Positions 1-6,471 of a stretch of DNA of 9,105 bases are shown one piece after another. The position numbers and the translations under genes were made by a program. Location: positions 1-9,105 of the forward strand of contig JAEYFO010000192.1 in the NCBI GenBank assembly GCA_023402915.1. The letters run 5' to 3'. Position 1 is the stretch's first letter. Every line of letters begins with the position of its first letter. The notes under the pieces were generated by a model. That model had not been told where the DNA came from. It made no database searches and saw only the letters and a program-made list of their open reading frames with translations. This DNA is from Bacillota bacterium. Lineage in GTDB: Bacteria; Bacillota; Clostridia; Christensenellales; CALWSW01.

Positions 1-503
1 TGAGCGACATGATCGCCCTCGAGGGCATCCGGCGCACGGCGCGCAGCCTTGTGCGGGTGTATGAGGACCCCGCGTGCGACGAAGCGTGGGAGGACGTGAC
101 CCTTGCAAGCACGCTCGGCGGCATGGCCATCACCGCCGCGGGCGTTGCAGGACCCCATGCCATTGAACATCCGGCCAGCGGGCTGTATAATATTACCCAT
201 GGACTGGGTCTGGCCGCCATCACGCCGGAAATTTTCGAGCGTTCCATTTCGGGCGCGCCGGAGCGCTTTGCCGTCATTTCCCGGCTGCTGGGCGGAAAGG
301 ACGATCAGGACTGCGCCGGCACGATCCGCCGCCTGCTGGAAAAGCTCGAGATCAACGTGCGCCTGCGCGATCTGGGCGTGAAGGAAGAGGGCATCCGCTG
401 GATGACGGAAAACTGCTTCCGCGTGTCCAGGGGCGGCCTTTCCAAGAACCCCGTGGCCTTTACGGAAGCGGATGTGGAAGCCATTTACCGCGCGTGCTTC
501 TAA
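1..503 (+). CDS. Iron-containing alcohol dehydrogenase, C-terminal part (5' end outside window)
   Basis: This is the C-terminal half of a group III (Fe-dependent) alcohol dehydrogenase, a cytosolic NAD(P)H-linked enzyme that interconverts alcohols and aldehydes or ketones. The reading frame is already open at base 3 and runs about 166 codons to TAA at 501-503, so the nucleotide-binding half lies upstream. The key stretch is GPHAIEHPASGLYNITHG, roughly visible residues 50-67. By family comparison with FucO, H52 and H66 are two of the metal ligands and H56 is the conserved third His four residues after the first ligand. The remainder is the helical C-terminal domain and ends at a normal place (ADVEAIYRACF). 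The M18 peptidase follows after 57 bp with no clear terminator (only a short TTCAAATTTTTGAA palindrome at 517-530), so the two may be co-transcribed. Substrate cannot be deduced; butanol- or lactaldehyde-reductase-like activity is possible. Confidence 0.93.
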   Translation, partial: SDMIALEGIRRTARSLVRVYEDPACDEAWEDVTLASTLGGMAITAAGVAGPHAIEHPASGLYNITHGLGLAAITPEIFERSISGAPERFAVISRLLGGKDDQDCAGTIRRLLEKLEINVRLRDLGVKEEGIRWMTENCFRVSRGGLSKNPVAFTEADVEAIYRACF

Positions 504-560
504 GGCGGGACAGACCTTCAAATTTTTGAATAAATCGAACAAAAAGGAGAAGCAGCAACC

Positions 561-1943
561 ATGAACAGTGAACAGCTTTTTTACGACAAGAAGCCCGGCT
601 GGGACCGGGTGGACATGCAGGCCGCACAGGCCTATGGCGAGGGCTACAAGGCCTTTTTGAACGCCGGAAAAACCGAGCGCGACGCGGTGCGCGCCATGGT
701 GAAAGGGGCCGAAGCGGCGGGCTTTACGCCCTATACCCGCGGCAGGAAGCTCTCTGCGGGCGATAAAATCTATCAGATCAACCGCGGCAAGGGTCTGATC
801 CTGGCCGTCATCGGTAAAAAGAGCCTGGAAGAGGGCGTGCATCTGACCGCCGCCCATCTGGACGCGCCCCGCGTCGACATCCGCACCATTCCCCTCTATG
901 AGCAGGACGGCATGGCGTTTTTCAAGACCCATTATTACGGCGGCATCAAAAAGTATCAGTGGGTCGCCATCCCGCTGGAGCTGCGCGGCGTGGTGTGCGT
1001 CGTCAAGGACGGCGAGATCAGAAACGTTGAGATTTCCATCGGCAATAAGCCCGAGGATCCGAAGTTCGTCATCACTGATCTGCTGCCCCATCTGGCGGCC
1101 GATCAGATGAAAAAGCCTGCGGCCAGCGCCATCAGCGCCGAGGGCATGAACATCCTTCTCGGTTCCGAGCCGTCCAGGAGCGAAGAGGACTGCAAGGACA
1201 AGATCAAGCTGGCCGTCATGGAATACCTCCATCGGGAATACGGCATGACCGAGGCGGATTTCCTCTCTGCCGAGCTGACCTGCGTGCCCGCGTTCGACGC
1301 CTGCGACATCGGCTTTGACCGCTCCATGATCGGCGCTTACGGCCACGACGACCGCGTCTGCTCCTATCCGGCGGCCACGGCGCTGCTGGATCTGGCCGAA
1401 GCGCCGGAAAACACCTGCGTGTGCCTGCTGGTGGATAAGGAAGAGATCGGCTCCGAGGGCGTGACCGGTATGCAGAGCCATCATTTTGACACGTTCATGG
1501 CCGACCTGTGCCGCGGCGAGGGCGTGCTGACCGAAGCGTGCCTGGAAAAGTCCGTGTGCCTGTCTGCGGACGTTTGCAACGCCTATGACCCCAACTATGC
1601 CGAGGTGTCCGAAGTGCGCAACGACGCCCGCGTCAACTGCGGCCTGGGCATCATCAAGTACACCGGCTCCCGCGGCAAGGGCGGCACGTCCGACGCTTCC
1701 GCCGAGCTCATGGCCCGGGTGCGGCTGATCTTCGATCAGGCGGGCGTGGTCTGGCAGACCGGCCAGCTGGGCCGCGTCGATCAGGGCGGCGGCGGCACGG
1801 TGGCCATGTATCTGGCCAACCGCAACATCGACACCGTGGACGCGGGCGTGCCGGTGCTGAGCATGCACGCGCCCTTTGAAGTCATCTCCAAGCTGGATCT
1901 TTACAGCGCCTATCTGGGCTTCGGCGCGTTCTACCGCGCCTGA
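561..1943 (+). CDS. M18 family aminopeptidase (aspartyl aminopeptidase-like)
   Basis: This is a 460-residue cytosolic zinc aminopeptidase of MEROPS family M18, close to the usual family length. M18 enzymes remove N-terminal, often acidic, residues from peptides and assemble as large oligomers, typically dodecamers. Landmarks in order: AAHLDAPR (H99, D101), GHDDR (residues 261-265, with the expected bridging Asp), DKEEIGSEG (292-300, with E294/E295 as catalytic and zinc-ligand Glu), LSADV (335-339, Asp ligand D337), KGGTSDAS (373-380) and SMHAPFEVISKLD (434-446, His ligand H436). The full set of metal and catalytic residues is therefore present, and it should be active. The start is ATG 561 behind an AAGGAGA box at about 544-550. 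No signal peptide is seen. It probably shares a transcript with the upstream alcohol dehydrogenase. The exact N-terminal residue preference cannot be read from the sequence. Confidence 0.95.
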   Translation: MNSEQLFYDKKPGWDRVDMQAAQAYGEGYKAFLNAGKTERDAVRAMVKGAEAAGFTPYTRGRKLSAGDKIYQINRGKGLILAVIGKKSLEEGVHLTAAHLDAPRVDIRTIPLYEQDGMAFFKTHYYGGIKKYQWVAIPLELRGVVCVVKDGEIRNVEISIGNKPEDPKFVITDLLPHLAADQMKKPAASAISAEGMNILLGSEPSRSEEDCKDKIKLAVMEYLHREYGMTEADFLSAELTCVPAFDACDIGFDRSMIGAYGHDDRVCSYPAATALLDLAEAPENTCVCLLVDKEEIGSEGVTGMQSHHFDTFMADLCRGEGVLTEACLEKSVCLSADVCNAYDPNYAEVSEVRNDARVNCGLGIIKYTGSRGKGGTSDASAELMARVRLIFDQAGVVWQTGQLGRVDQGGGGTVAMYLANRNIDTVDAGVPVLSMHAPFEVISKLDLYSAYLGFGAFYRA

Positions 1944-2447
1944 GCGGGAAGGGCGAAGGGGCAGCCGGGCGCGGAAAAGCCGCTGCATTGTTGCAGAGGG
2001 ACGAAACCGGCGCAGCCCCTTTTGAAAAAACCCAAAAACAGCACAAGGGCGTTCCTCCGAAAAAGGGAGCGCCTTGCTGGTTTGGGAAGAATGGATTTTG
2101 AGGAAGCGGCGGACGGAAATTTTCGAGAGTTTTTGAAAGGATGCGCAGGCGGATTTTTCCAAATGCAGACAAGAAAAAGCGAAGAAGAAGAGTTCGAGGG
2201 ACGAACGAGTTCCAATTTGCACGCATTTCATCGCTCGCTCCGACTGTTTTGAAATCCACGCCAATGAGGCGGTTCTTTTCGAAAACAAGCCGGAAGCCTA
2301 TGCTCCAAAGAAGATGCTCCGAAGAAGAGGTTTCCCAAAAAGGAGGCAGACACGCGCGCCGGTTTTGGGAAAGCGCTGAGAAAGCGCGGAATCGAGGCGG
2401 ACTGGGGCGGTTTGGCGCGGGAAACATTTTGCGGGGAGGGACGGAAA
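1944..2447. other. 504-bp gap with hairpins and short repeats, no supportable gene
   Basis: No reading frame here has a credible ribosome binding site or a recognisable protein. The stretch holds an imperfect hairpin at 2031-2086 and a small hairpin around 2194-2208 (GTTCG/CGAAC arms). It also has a tandem direct repeat of 14 bp at 2300-2313 and 2314-2327 (ATGCTCCAAAGAAG, then the same with one A-to-G change). A perfect 10-bp inverted repeat TTTCCCAAAA (2331-2340) / TTTTGGGAAA (2363-2372) and a GCGCT/AGCGC hairpin near 2373-2387 follow. The many structures suggest untranslated RNA or decayed intergenic repeats. I recognise no known RNA family, and the promoter of the next gene is not evident. 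Confidence 0.5.
2031..2086. repeat. Imperfect hairpin sharing a 22-nt arm and loop with 2911-2932
   Basis: The core stem pairs 2046-2055 with 2066-2075 (10 bp including two G-U pairs) around a loop of 10 nt. Outer arms CAGC (2039-2042)/GCTG (2076-2079) and CCCAAA (2031-2036)/TTTGGG (2081-2086) extend it with small internal loops. It lies about 90 bp past the M18 stop codon and could act as its terminator, but the downstream T content is weak (TTT in the outer arm). Bases 2046-2067 are identical to 2911-2932, including the loop, so this may be a copy of a dispersed element. Confidence 0.55.
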
Positions 2448-2855
2448 ATGAAAAAATACAGCAGGTCTATTGGCGCGGCAGCAATTTTGCTGCTGAGCTT
2501 TGTCCTGTGCCGGTTCGTGCTGTTCGGACTGCACGGAATGAAATCGTGGCCGGTGGTGCTGCTGCTTGCGGGCGGCGCAGTGCTGGGCGTTTCTGCCCTT
2601 TTGAAGTGCAGGCGCCTTCCGCTGTTCGTTGCCTTGGGCTATCCGCTTTCCTTTGCCGTTGGGGCGCTGTTTCAGCAGAACTATGCGGACCCAAGGGGCG
2701 CAATGACCCTGAATAGTTTTTGGAGCATCTGGATGATCGCCTATTTGCTGATCGTTTGCGCAGGTGTGGCCGCAGAAATCTTTGGGCGGAAAAGAGCAGC
2801 CGCGCCAAAGAAGCCGAACCCGCAAAAGCGGGAAGCAGAGCAGAAACGGAAGTGA
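2448..2855 (+). CDS. Small integral membrane protein of unknown function (about 4 TM helices)
   Basis: This is a 135-residue hydrophobic protein I do not recognise. Four membrane segments are visible: about residues 8-29 (AAILLLSFVLCRFVLFGL), 33-53 (WPVVLLLAGGAVLGVSALL), 57-77 (LPLFVALGYPLSFAVGALF) and 92-112 (FWSIWMIAYLLIVCAGVAAEIF). The last helix is followed by a strongly basic cytoplasmic tail rich in Lys, Arg and Pro (FGRKRAAAPKKPNPQKREAEQKRK). A longer frame opens at 2412, but ATG 2448 is preferred. It has GGGGAGGGA about 6-13 bp upstream and begins MKKYSRS, a typical positively charged N-terminus before the first helix. It stands alone, followed by a convergent terminator zone. It may be a membrane accessory or small transport-related protein, but nothing in it indicates a specific role. 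Confidence 0.72.
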   Translation: MKKYSRSIGAAAILLLSFVLCRFVLFGLHGMKSWPVVLLLAGGAVLGVSALLKCRRLPLFVALGYPLSFAVGALFQQNYADPRGAMTLNSFWSIWMIAYLLIVCAGVAAEIFGRKRAAAPKKPNPQKREAEQKRK

Positions 2856-2906
2856 TTTTTGGTTGACTGGCAGGCGGAAAAGCGGTTCCGCGGCGCTGAA
2901 CGGAAT

Positions 2907-2942
2907 AAAAAGGGCGTTCCTCCGAAAAAGGGGGAACGCCTT
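2907..2942. terminator. Intrinsic terminator between convergent genes, best read on the minus strand
   Basis: The 8-bp perfect stem GGCGTTCC (2913-2920)/GGAACGCC (2933-2940) is extended by two outer pairs. On the minus strand it is followed directly by five T (2907-2911). On the plus strand it is followed by the weaker tract TTATCGTTTT. It sits about 50 bp past the membrane-protein stop and lies between two convergent genes, so it may work in both directions. Its left arm and loop are identical to 2046-2067. Confidence 0.7.
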
Positions 2943-2982
2943 ATCGTTTTAGAAAGCGAGAGCCGGGAGAAGAACAGGGGCG

Positions 2983-3016
2983 AAAAACGTCGTTTGAGAA
3001 GGACTCCCAAACGACG
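2983..3016 (-). terminator. Intrinsic terminator downstream of cobO
   Basis: A perfect 9-bp stem, CGTCGTTTG (2988-2996) and CAAACGACG (3008-3016), is followed on the minus strand by five T (2983-2987). It lies about 85 bp beyond the cobO stop codon. Another 8-bp inverted repeat, GCGCTTTC (3045-3052)/GAAAGCGC (3065-3072), lies between the gene and this hairpin without an adjacent T run. Confidence 0.8.
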
Positions 3017-3099
3017 CGCATTGTTCAAAAAACCGAAAATGCGCGCGCTTTCAGAAAGAAAACAGAAAGCGCAAAGGCCCGCAGCACCCGTTTGGCCGG

Positions 3100-3624
3100 T
3101 CAGAATTCGATCCCCCTGCGGGCGGGAACGCCCTGCTCATAGGGGTGGCGGACGCATTTCATCTCCGTGATATAATCCGCCGCCTCACGAAGCAGGGGCG
3201 CGGGGTCGCGGCCGGTGATGACCAGCTCCACCGGCTCCGGCCGGGCGGCGAGAAACTCCGCCACAGCCTGCCGGTCGATCAGGTCGAGGGCATAGGCGGC
3301 GCAAAGCTCGTCCAGCACGATCAAACCGCACTCGCCCCGCTCCATCCAGCGGCGCGCCTGCCCAAGGTGTTCGTCGTGGATGCGGCGGGTGTTCTGCTTT
3401 TGCTCCGCCGTCATGGAGAACGAAAAGCCGTCGCCGTCCTGCCCGCGGAGAATGCGCACGTTCGGCTGCTGCTCCAGAAAAAGAATTTCTCCGCTGGGCG
3501 TGTTTTTGAGAAACTGGACGATGCCGACGGATATGCCCCGTCCCAGCGCCCGCAGCGCCAGACCCATGGCGGCGGTGGTTTTGCCCTTCCCGTCGCCGCA
3601 ATACAAATGAACAAGACCGCGCAT
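3100..3624 (-). CDS. cobO: Cob(I)yrinic acid a,c-diamide adenosyltransferase (CobO/CobA/BtuR family)
   Basis: This 174-residue P-loop enzyme transfers the 5'-deoxyadenosyl group of ATP to cobalt of reduced corrinoids, giving the adenosylcobalamin form. It acts in the cytosol in B12 synthesis or corrinoid salvage. Visible motifs are the P-loop GDGKGKTT (residues 10-17), IVQFLK (35-40), the Walker-B-like LIVLDEL (101-107), ITGRDP (136-141) and the conserved C-terminal stretch ADYITEMKCVRHPYEQGVPA (149-168) ending RRGIEF. Length is close to short members of the family; E. coli BtuR has an N-terminal extension. The start ATG 3624 follows AAAGGAGG (3632-3639). No other cobalamin gene is in the window, which favours a salvage role. 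It has its own promoter at 3749-3778. The roughly 118-nt leader is too short for a full cobalamin riboswitch, and I see no B12-box-like core. Confidence 0.95.
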   Translation of the reverse strand: MRGLVHLYCGDGKGKTTAAMGLALRALGRGISVGIVQFLKNTPSGEILFLEQQPNVRILRGQDGDGFSFSMTAEQKQNTRRIHDEHLGQARRWMERGECGLIVLDELCAAYALDLIDRQAVAEFLAARPEPVELVITGRDPAPLLREAADYITEMKCVRHPYEQGVPARRGIEF

Positions 3625-3697
3625 GGCAGAGCCTCCTTTGGCCGTTTGGAAGAAAAGGTCAAAACGCGATAGCCGTTTCTGCTGCCTGTCCGGATGG

Positions 3698-3720
3698 AAA
3701 AAGCGGGCGCAGCGTCCGCT
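3698..3720 (-). promoter_or_regulatory. Hairpin plus T run in the cobO leader, possible attenuator
   Basis: On the minus strand, AGCGG and CCGCT (plus positions 3702-3706 and 3716-3720) pair around a 9-nt loop that can form two more G-C pairs. The hairpin is followed by five T (3698-3702). It lies inside the predicted 5' leader, about 75 bp before the cobO start. The stem is short, so this is a weak candidate. Confidence 0.3.
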
Positions 3721-3748
3721 TCAGACCGGCGTTTTGACGATTGGTTTT

Positions 3749-3778
3749 ATTGTAGCGGGAAGGGGAGGCTGTTGTCAA
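3749..3778 (-). promoter_or_regulatory. Sigma-A-type promoter for cobO
   Basis: On the minus strand, the perfect -35 box TTGACA (plus 3773-3778), an 18-bp spacer and the -10 box TACAAT (3749-3754) are seen. Transcription would start near 3742, giving a leader of about 118 nt before ATG 3624. Confidence 0.8.
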
Positions 3779-3845
3779 ATGGGAAAGGCGCACAGCTTCC
3801 GGCAAAGCGGGCGGTGTTTTGCTTTTTTTCAAACTTTTTCAAAAG

Positions 3846-3881
3846 AAAAAAGCGCGGAGCACCCGGCTGAGAGCGCCCCGC
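3846..3881 (-). terminator. Intrinsic terminator downstream of ucpA
   Basis: On the minus strand an 11-bp GC-rich stem, including three G-U pairs, forms between 3871-3881 and 3854-3864 around a 6-nt loop. It is followed by GC and six T (3846-3851). It begins about 20 bp past the ucpA stop codon and separates ucpA from cobO transcription. Confidence 0.85.
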
Positions 3882-3900
3882 ATAGAGAGAAGAAGGAGGG

Positions 3901-4695
3901 TTATACGCCGACGGAGACAGTCTCGGGAAGAGTGCTGCCGCCGTCAATGACGACCTGCGTGCCGGTGAGGTAGGAAGCGTCGTCCGACGCGAGGAATACG
4001 GCCAGATGTCCCACCTCTTCGGGCGTGGCCAGACGGCCCAGCGGCACAGCGCCCGCAATGCCGTCCAGCACGGAGCCGGGATTTTCGGGATCGGACTGCA
4101 CGGCGATGCTCTGCGCCATGGGGGTCATGACGTAGCCGGGCATGATGGCGTTGACGTTGATGTTGTGCTTGGCAGTCTCGCGGGCCAGCGCCTTGGAGAA
4201 GCCGAACACCGCCGACTTGGTCAGCGCATAGGCCGTTTCGCCCTCGTCGGCTACCATGGGGCCGGTGACGGAGGACATGATGACGATCTTGCCGTAATTG
4301 CGCTCCACCATGTGGGGCAGCACGGCCTTCGTCGTGTTCCACACGCCCTTGATGTTCACGTCAATGTGGAAATCGCGGTCCTCGTCCGTCATGTCGAGGA
4401 AGGAGCTGAGCTTGCACACGCCCGCGTTGTTGACGAGGATGTCGATGCGGCCAAAGGCGGCGATGGTCTTGTCCACGGCGGCCTTGAGGCTGCTGGGGTC
4501 GGTCACGTCCACGCTCACAGCCATGGCCCGAAGCCCCTTGTCGTTGAGTTCGTCGGCAATGGCCTGGGTCTTTGCGGCGCTGCGGGCGGCCAGCACCACC
4601 GTGGCGCCTTCTTCCGCCATCGTGCGGGCGATGCCCTCGCCAATGCCCATGGAAGAACCGGTGACGAATGCGATCTTGTTGTCCAGCTTTCCCAT
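3901..4695 (-). CDS. ucpA: UcpA-type short-chain dehydrogenase/reductase (SDR)
   Basis: This 264-residue classical SDR oxidoreductase is NAD(P)-dependent and cytosolic. Motifs in order are the cofactor-binding TGSSMGIG (12-19), NNAG (89-92), the structural Asn in DVNIKG (N114), a catalytic Ser in IMSSVTG (S141 or S142) and YALTK (Y156, K160). It closely resembles E. coli UcpA as I remember that sequence. Shared stretches include the N-terminal MGKL, FLDMTDEDRDFHIDVNIKGV, MVADEGETAYALTK and the C-terminus GGSTLPETVSVGV. E. coli ucpA has been linked to furan aldehyde (furfural) tolerance; its natural substrate is not settled. The frame stays open upstream to 4821. ATG 4695 is chosen because AAAGGAGGAT (about 4702-4711) sits at ideal spacing and the family begins MGKL there. 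It is a single-gene unit with its own promoter, a palindromic operator candidate at the start of transcription, and a terminator. Confidence 0.93.
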   Translation of the reverse strand: MGKLDNKIAFVTGSSMGIGEGIARTMAEEGATVVLAARSAAKTQAIADELNDKGLRAMAVSVDVTDPSSLKAAVDKTIAAFGRIDILVNNAGVCKLSSFLDMTDEDRDFHIDVNIKGVWNTTKAVLPHMVERNYGKIVIMSSVTGPMVADEGETAYALTKSAVFGFSKALARETAKHNINVNAIMPGYVMTPMAQSIAVQSDPENPGSVLDGIAGAVPLGRLATPEEVGHLAVFLASDDASYLTGTQVVIDGGSTLPETVSVGV

Positions 4696-4729
4696 AAGAG
4701 ATCCTCCTTTTTGAAAACAGAAGTTTTTC

Positions 4730-4749
4730 GTGATTGATTTATCTATCAC
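4730..4749. promoter_or_regulatory. Palindromic operator candidate at the ucpA transcription start
   Basis: GTGATTGATTTATCTATCAC is a 20-bp dyad in which 16 positions are self-complementary (GTGAT-n-GAT-nn-ATC-n-ATCAC). It lies immediately downstream of the predicted ucpA -10 box and covers the expected start site, the usual position for a repressor. The regulator (for example TetR- or MarR-type) is not encoded in the window. Confidence 0.6.
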
Positions 4750-4750
4750 T

Positions 4751-4779
4751 AATATAGTATATTGCAGGAGAAACTGCAA
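4751..4779 (-). promoter_or_regulatory. Sigma-A-type promoter for ucpA with a second small dyad
   Basis: On the minus strand, the -35 box TTGCAG (plus 4774-4779), a 17-bp spacer and the -10 box TATATT (4751-4756) are seen. The -35 box is also one arm of an inverted repeat TTGCAG-GAGAAA-CTGCAA at 4762-4779, which could be a second binding site. The predicted leader is about 50 nt. Confidence 0.65.
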
Positions 4780-4835
4780 GAGAATTTTGCGCTGAATTGC
4801 GTTTTTCATCAAAAGAATCAAAAATTTTTCTGAAA

Positions 4836-4865
4836 GGACAACTTTTTTAAGAACCGGCGCGTCTT
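4836..4865 (+). promoter_or_regulatory. ECF-type promoter, probably autoregulated by SigV
   Basis: GGACAACTTTTTT (from 4836) followed by CGTCTT (4860-4865), with 17 bp between the AAC and CGTC elements, fits the AAC / CGTC pattern of Firmicutes ECF promoters, including the T tract after AAC seen at SigV-class sites. It lies about 140 bp upstream of the sigma gene and no competing sigma-A promoter stands out, so positive autoregulation is the natural inference. Confidence 0.6.
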
Positions 4866-4898
4866 ACCATACAGAAAGCGATCAAGACCCGGCCGGGC

Positions 4899-4944
4899 CG
4901 GAAGCGGCGCAGGCGCTTTCCCAAAAAAGCCCCGCCCGCTTCCG
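4899..4944 (+). other. Inverted repeat in the sigV leader
   Basis: CGGAAGCGG (4899-4907) and CCGCTTCCG (4936-4944) form a perfect 9-bp stem around a 28-nt GC-rich loop with an internal AAAAAA. It sits in the predicted untranslated leader. No T run follows, so it is not a terminator; it may affect leader stability or translation. Confidence 0.5.
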
Positions 4945-5007
4945 AGACGCTTTCCGCCCCAAAAAACAGGCGGCGCAGAACACAAACTATAAACAGGAGG
5001 AAACAGC

Positions 5008-5517
5008 TTGCGGACAGCGGAAAAAGAACAGGCCGTGGCGGAGGCCCTGCAAAGGTGGCAGGGGAGCCTCTACCGGTTGGCGCTGAGCTATACGCATCGC
5101 CCGGAGGACGCCATGGACGTCGTGCAGGAGAGCGCCTACAAAGCCATCCGAAGCAGCGCAGCCTTCCGGGAAGAACCGGCGGCCATGAAGGCCTGGATTT
5201 TCCGGATCGTCGTGAATACCGCGCTGGACTGGCTTCGGAAAAACAAGCGGGTCACTCCCGTGGACGAATTGCCGGAGCAGGGCAAAGAGGACAGCTACGA
5301 GCGCATGGAGCTGCTGAACCTTTTGCGGACGCTGGACGAGCGGACGCGCACGGTGATCGTCCTCAAATATTTCGAGGACATGAAGCTCGAACAGATCTCC
5401 ACGGCGCTTGGAGAAAACCTCAGCACGGTCAAGTCGCGGCTGTACCGGGGGCTGAAACAGCTGAAAATTGAATTGGACAGAAGCATGGCGCAGGAGGGCG
5501 AGACGGATGCAGGATGA
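5008..5517 (+). CDS. sigV: ECF RNA polymerase sigma factor, SigV class
   Basis: This is a 169-residue extracytoplasmic-function sigma factor, the usual two-domain size. Sigma region 2 spans about residues 17-82: LYRLALSYTHRPEDAMDVVQ leads into region 2.2, and AWIFRIVVNTALDWLRKNKR is region 2.3-2.4. A short linker leads to region 4 at about 104-153, with a helix-turn-helix near KLEQISTALGENLSTVKSRL. The start is TTG 5008, supported by AGGAGG at 4995-5000 with 7-bp spacing; no ATG is better placed. The stop overlaps the rsiV start by 11 bp, so translation is probably coupled. The class assignment rests on the next gene being an RsiV-type anti-sigma factor and on the upstream ECF promoter. By analogy with B. 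subtilis and C. difficile it would control cell-wall modification genes in response to lysozyme, but none of those targets lies in this window. Confidence 0.93.
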   Translation: MRTAEKEQAVAEALQRWQGSLYRLALSYTHRPEDAMDVVQESAYKAIRSSAAFREEPAAMKAWIFRIVVNTALDWLRKNKRVTPVDELPEQGKEDSYERMELLNLLRTLDERTRTVIVLKYFEDMKLEQISTALGENLSTVKSRLYRGLKQLKIELDRSMAQEGETDAG

Positions 5518-6412
5518 ATCGAGGCTGTTTGCACTGAAAAAAGCCTGGTGGGAAACGGAAGTCCCCCCTGAAATGGAAGAAAAAATGAACCAGGCGATCG
5601 AAAACGCAAAGAAAAGAAGGAACCGTCCGATGAGGATTTTCCGGACGGCGGCCACGACGGCGGCGGCGTTCGTGGTGGCGGTGGCCGTGCTGGCAAACGC
5701 CAGCGCCGTGACGGCCAGGGCCGTGGAGCGCATCCCGGTGATCGGCGATCTGGCGGGGCTTTTGACCTTCCGCACGTTCGAGGAGACGAAAAACGGCGTG
5801 GAAGCGCATTTCGACATCCCCCGGATCGAAGGGCTGAACAGCGCCGCACAGCAGAATCTCAACGCGGCGGTCGACGGCTACGCGGCCGAGCTGATCGCTC
5901 AATATGAAGAAGAGGCGAAGCTGGCCGGAGAAGCGCTCAAGGAAGCGCCTGATTATCTCAAGGAAAACCAGACGGCGCGCACCAGCATGGAAAGCACCTT
6001 TGAAGTGTTGACCGACAACGAGCGCATCTTTTCCATCGGCATGGAAACCACGTCCGTTTCCGCCGGGTCGAACGTGACGAAAAAGCATTTTACCGTTGAC
6101 AAGCAAAGCGGCGCGGTGCTTTCGCTCGACCGGCTCTTTCAGGAAGGCAGCGATTACGCTTCCGTCCTGAAGCAGGAAGTACTCAGGCAGATGGGCGAGC
6201 AGATGCAGGCCGATTCCGAAAAGGTCTATTTCCCGGAAGCGTTTGAGGGGATCAAGGCCGATCAGGATTTCTACATCAACAGAGAGGGCGCTCTCGTCCT
6301 CAGCTTCGACAAGTACGACGTGGCTCCCGGGCTCATGGGCGCGGTGGAGTTCGTCATCCCGTCGGAGGCGATCGCCCCCATTGCCGGGTCGGGGCTGCGT
6401 CCGGCGGAGTAA
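5507..6412 (+). CDS. rsiV: RsiV-type transmembrane anti-sigma factor (DUF3298 domain)
   Basis: This is a 301-residue single-pass membrane protein. The N-terminal cytoplasmic part (about 1-46, charged) would hold the sigma factor. One membrane helix follows at about 47-65, with ANASAV just after it, which resembles a signal-peptidase cleavage site. The large extracellular part (about 70-301) ends with the DUF3298-type stretch ALVLSFDKYDVAPGLMGAVE, followed by FVIPSEAI. In B. subtilis and C. difficile RsiV binds lysozyme directly; this exposes it to signal peptidase, then to a site-2 protease, freeing SigV. The length is near that of B. subtilis RsiV. The start ATG 5507 has AGGAGG (5492-5497) inside the sigV 3' end. 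The frame is also open from 5468, but that start lacks support. The intrinsic terminator at 6472-6500 ends the operon. Lysozyme as ligand is inferred from the family. Confidence 0.9.
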   Translation: MQDESRLFALKKAWWETEVPPEMEEKMNQAIENAKKRRNRPMRIFRTAATTAAAFVVAVAVLANASAVTARAVERIPVIGDLAGLLTFRTFEETKNGVEAHFDIPRIEGLNSAAQQNLNAAVDGYAAELIAQYEEEAKLAGEALKEAPDYLKENQTARTSMESTFEVLTDNERIFSIGMETTSVSAGSNVTKKHFTVDKQSGAVLSLDRLFQEGSDYASVLKQEVLRQMGEQMQADSEKVYFPEAFEGIKADQDFYINREGALVLSFDKYDVAPGLMGAVEFVIPSEAIAPIAGSGLRPAE

Positions 6413-6471
6413 AGTGAACGCCAGGGGGCTGAACGGCCGCAGGGGCAAAGGAGAAAAAATCCAAAAACGGC

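Noticed and set aside
3145..3672. A 175-codon plus-strand open frame
   Set aside because: It is antisense to cobO, which has clear P-loop motifs and its own promoter and ribosome binding site.
3625..3780. Cobalamin riboswitch upstream of cobO
   Set aside because: The leader implied by the promoter is only about 118 nt, and I cannot find a B12-box-like core or the expected multi-stem layout.
4006..4737. A 243-codon plus-strand open frame
   Set aside because: It is the exact antisense of ucpA, and the His/Gly/Val-rich translation is typical of a shadow frame.
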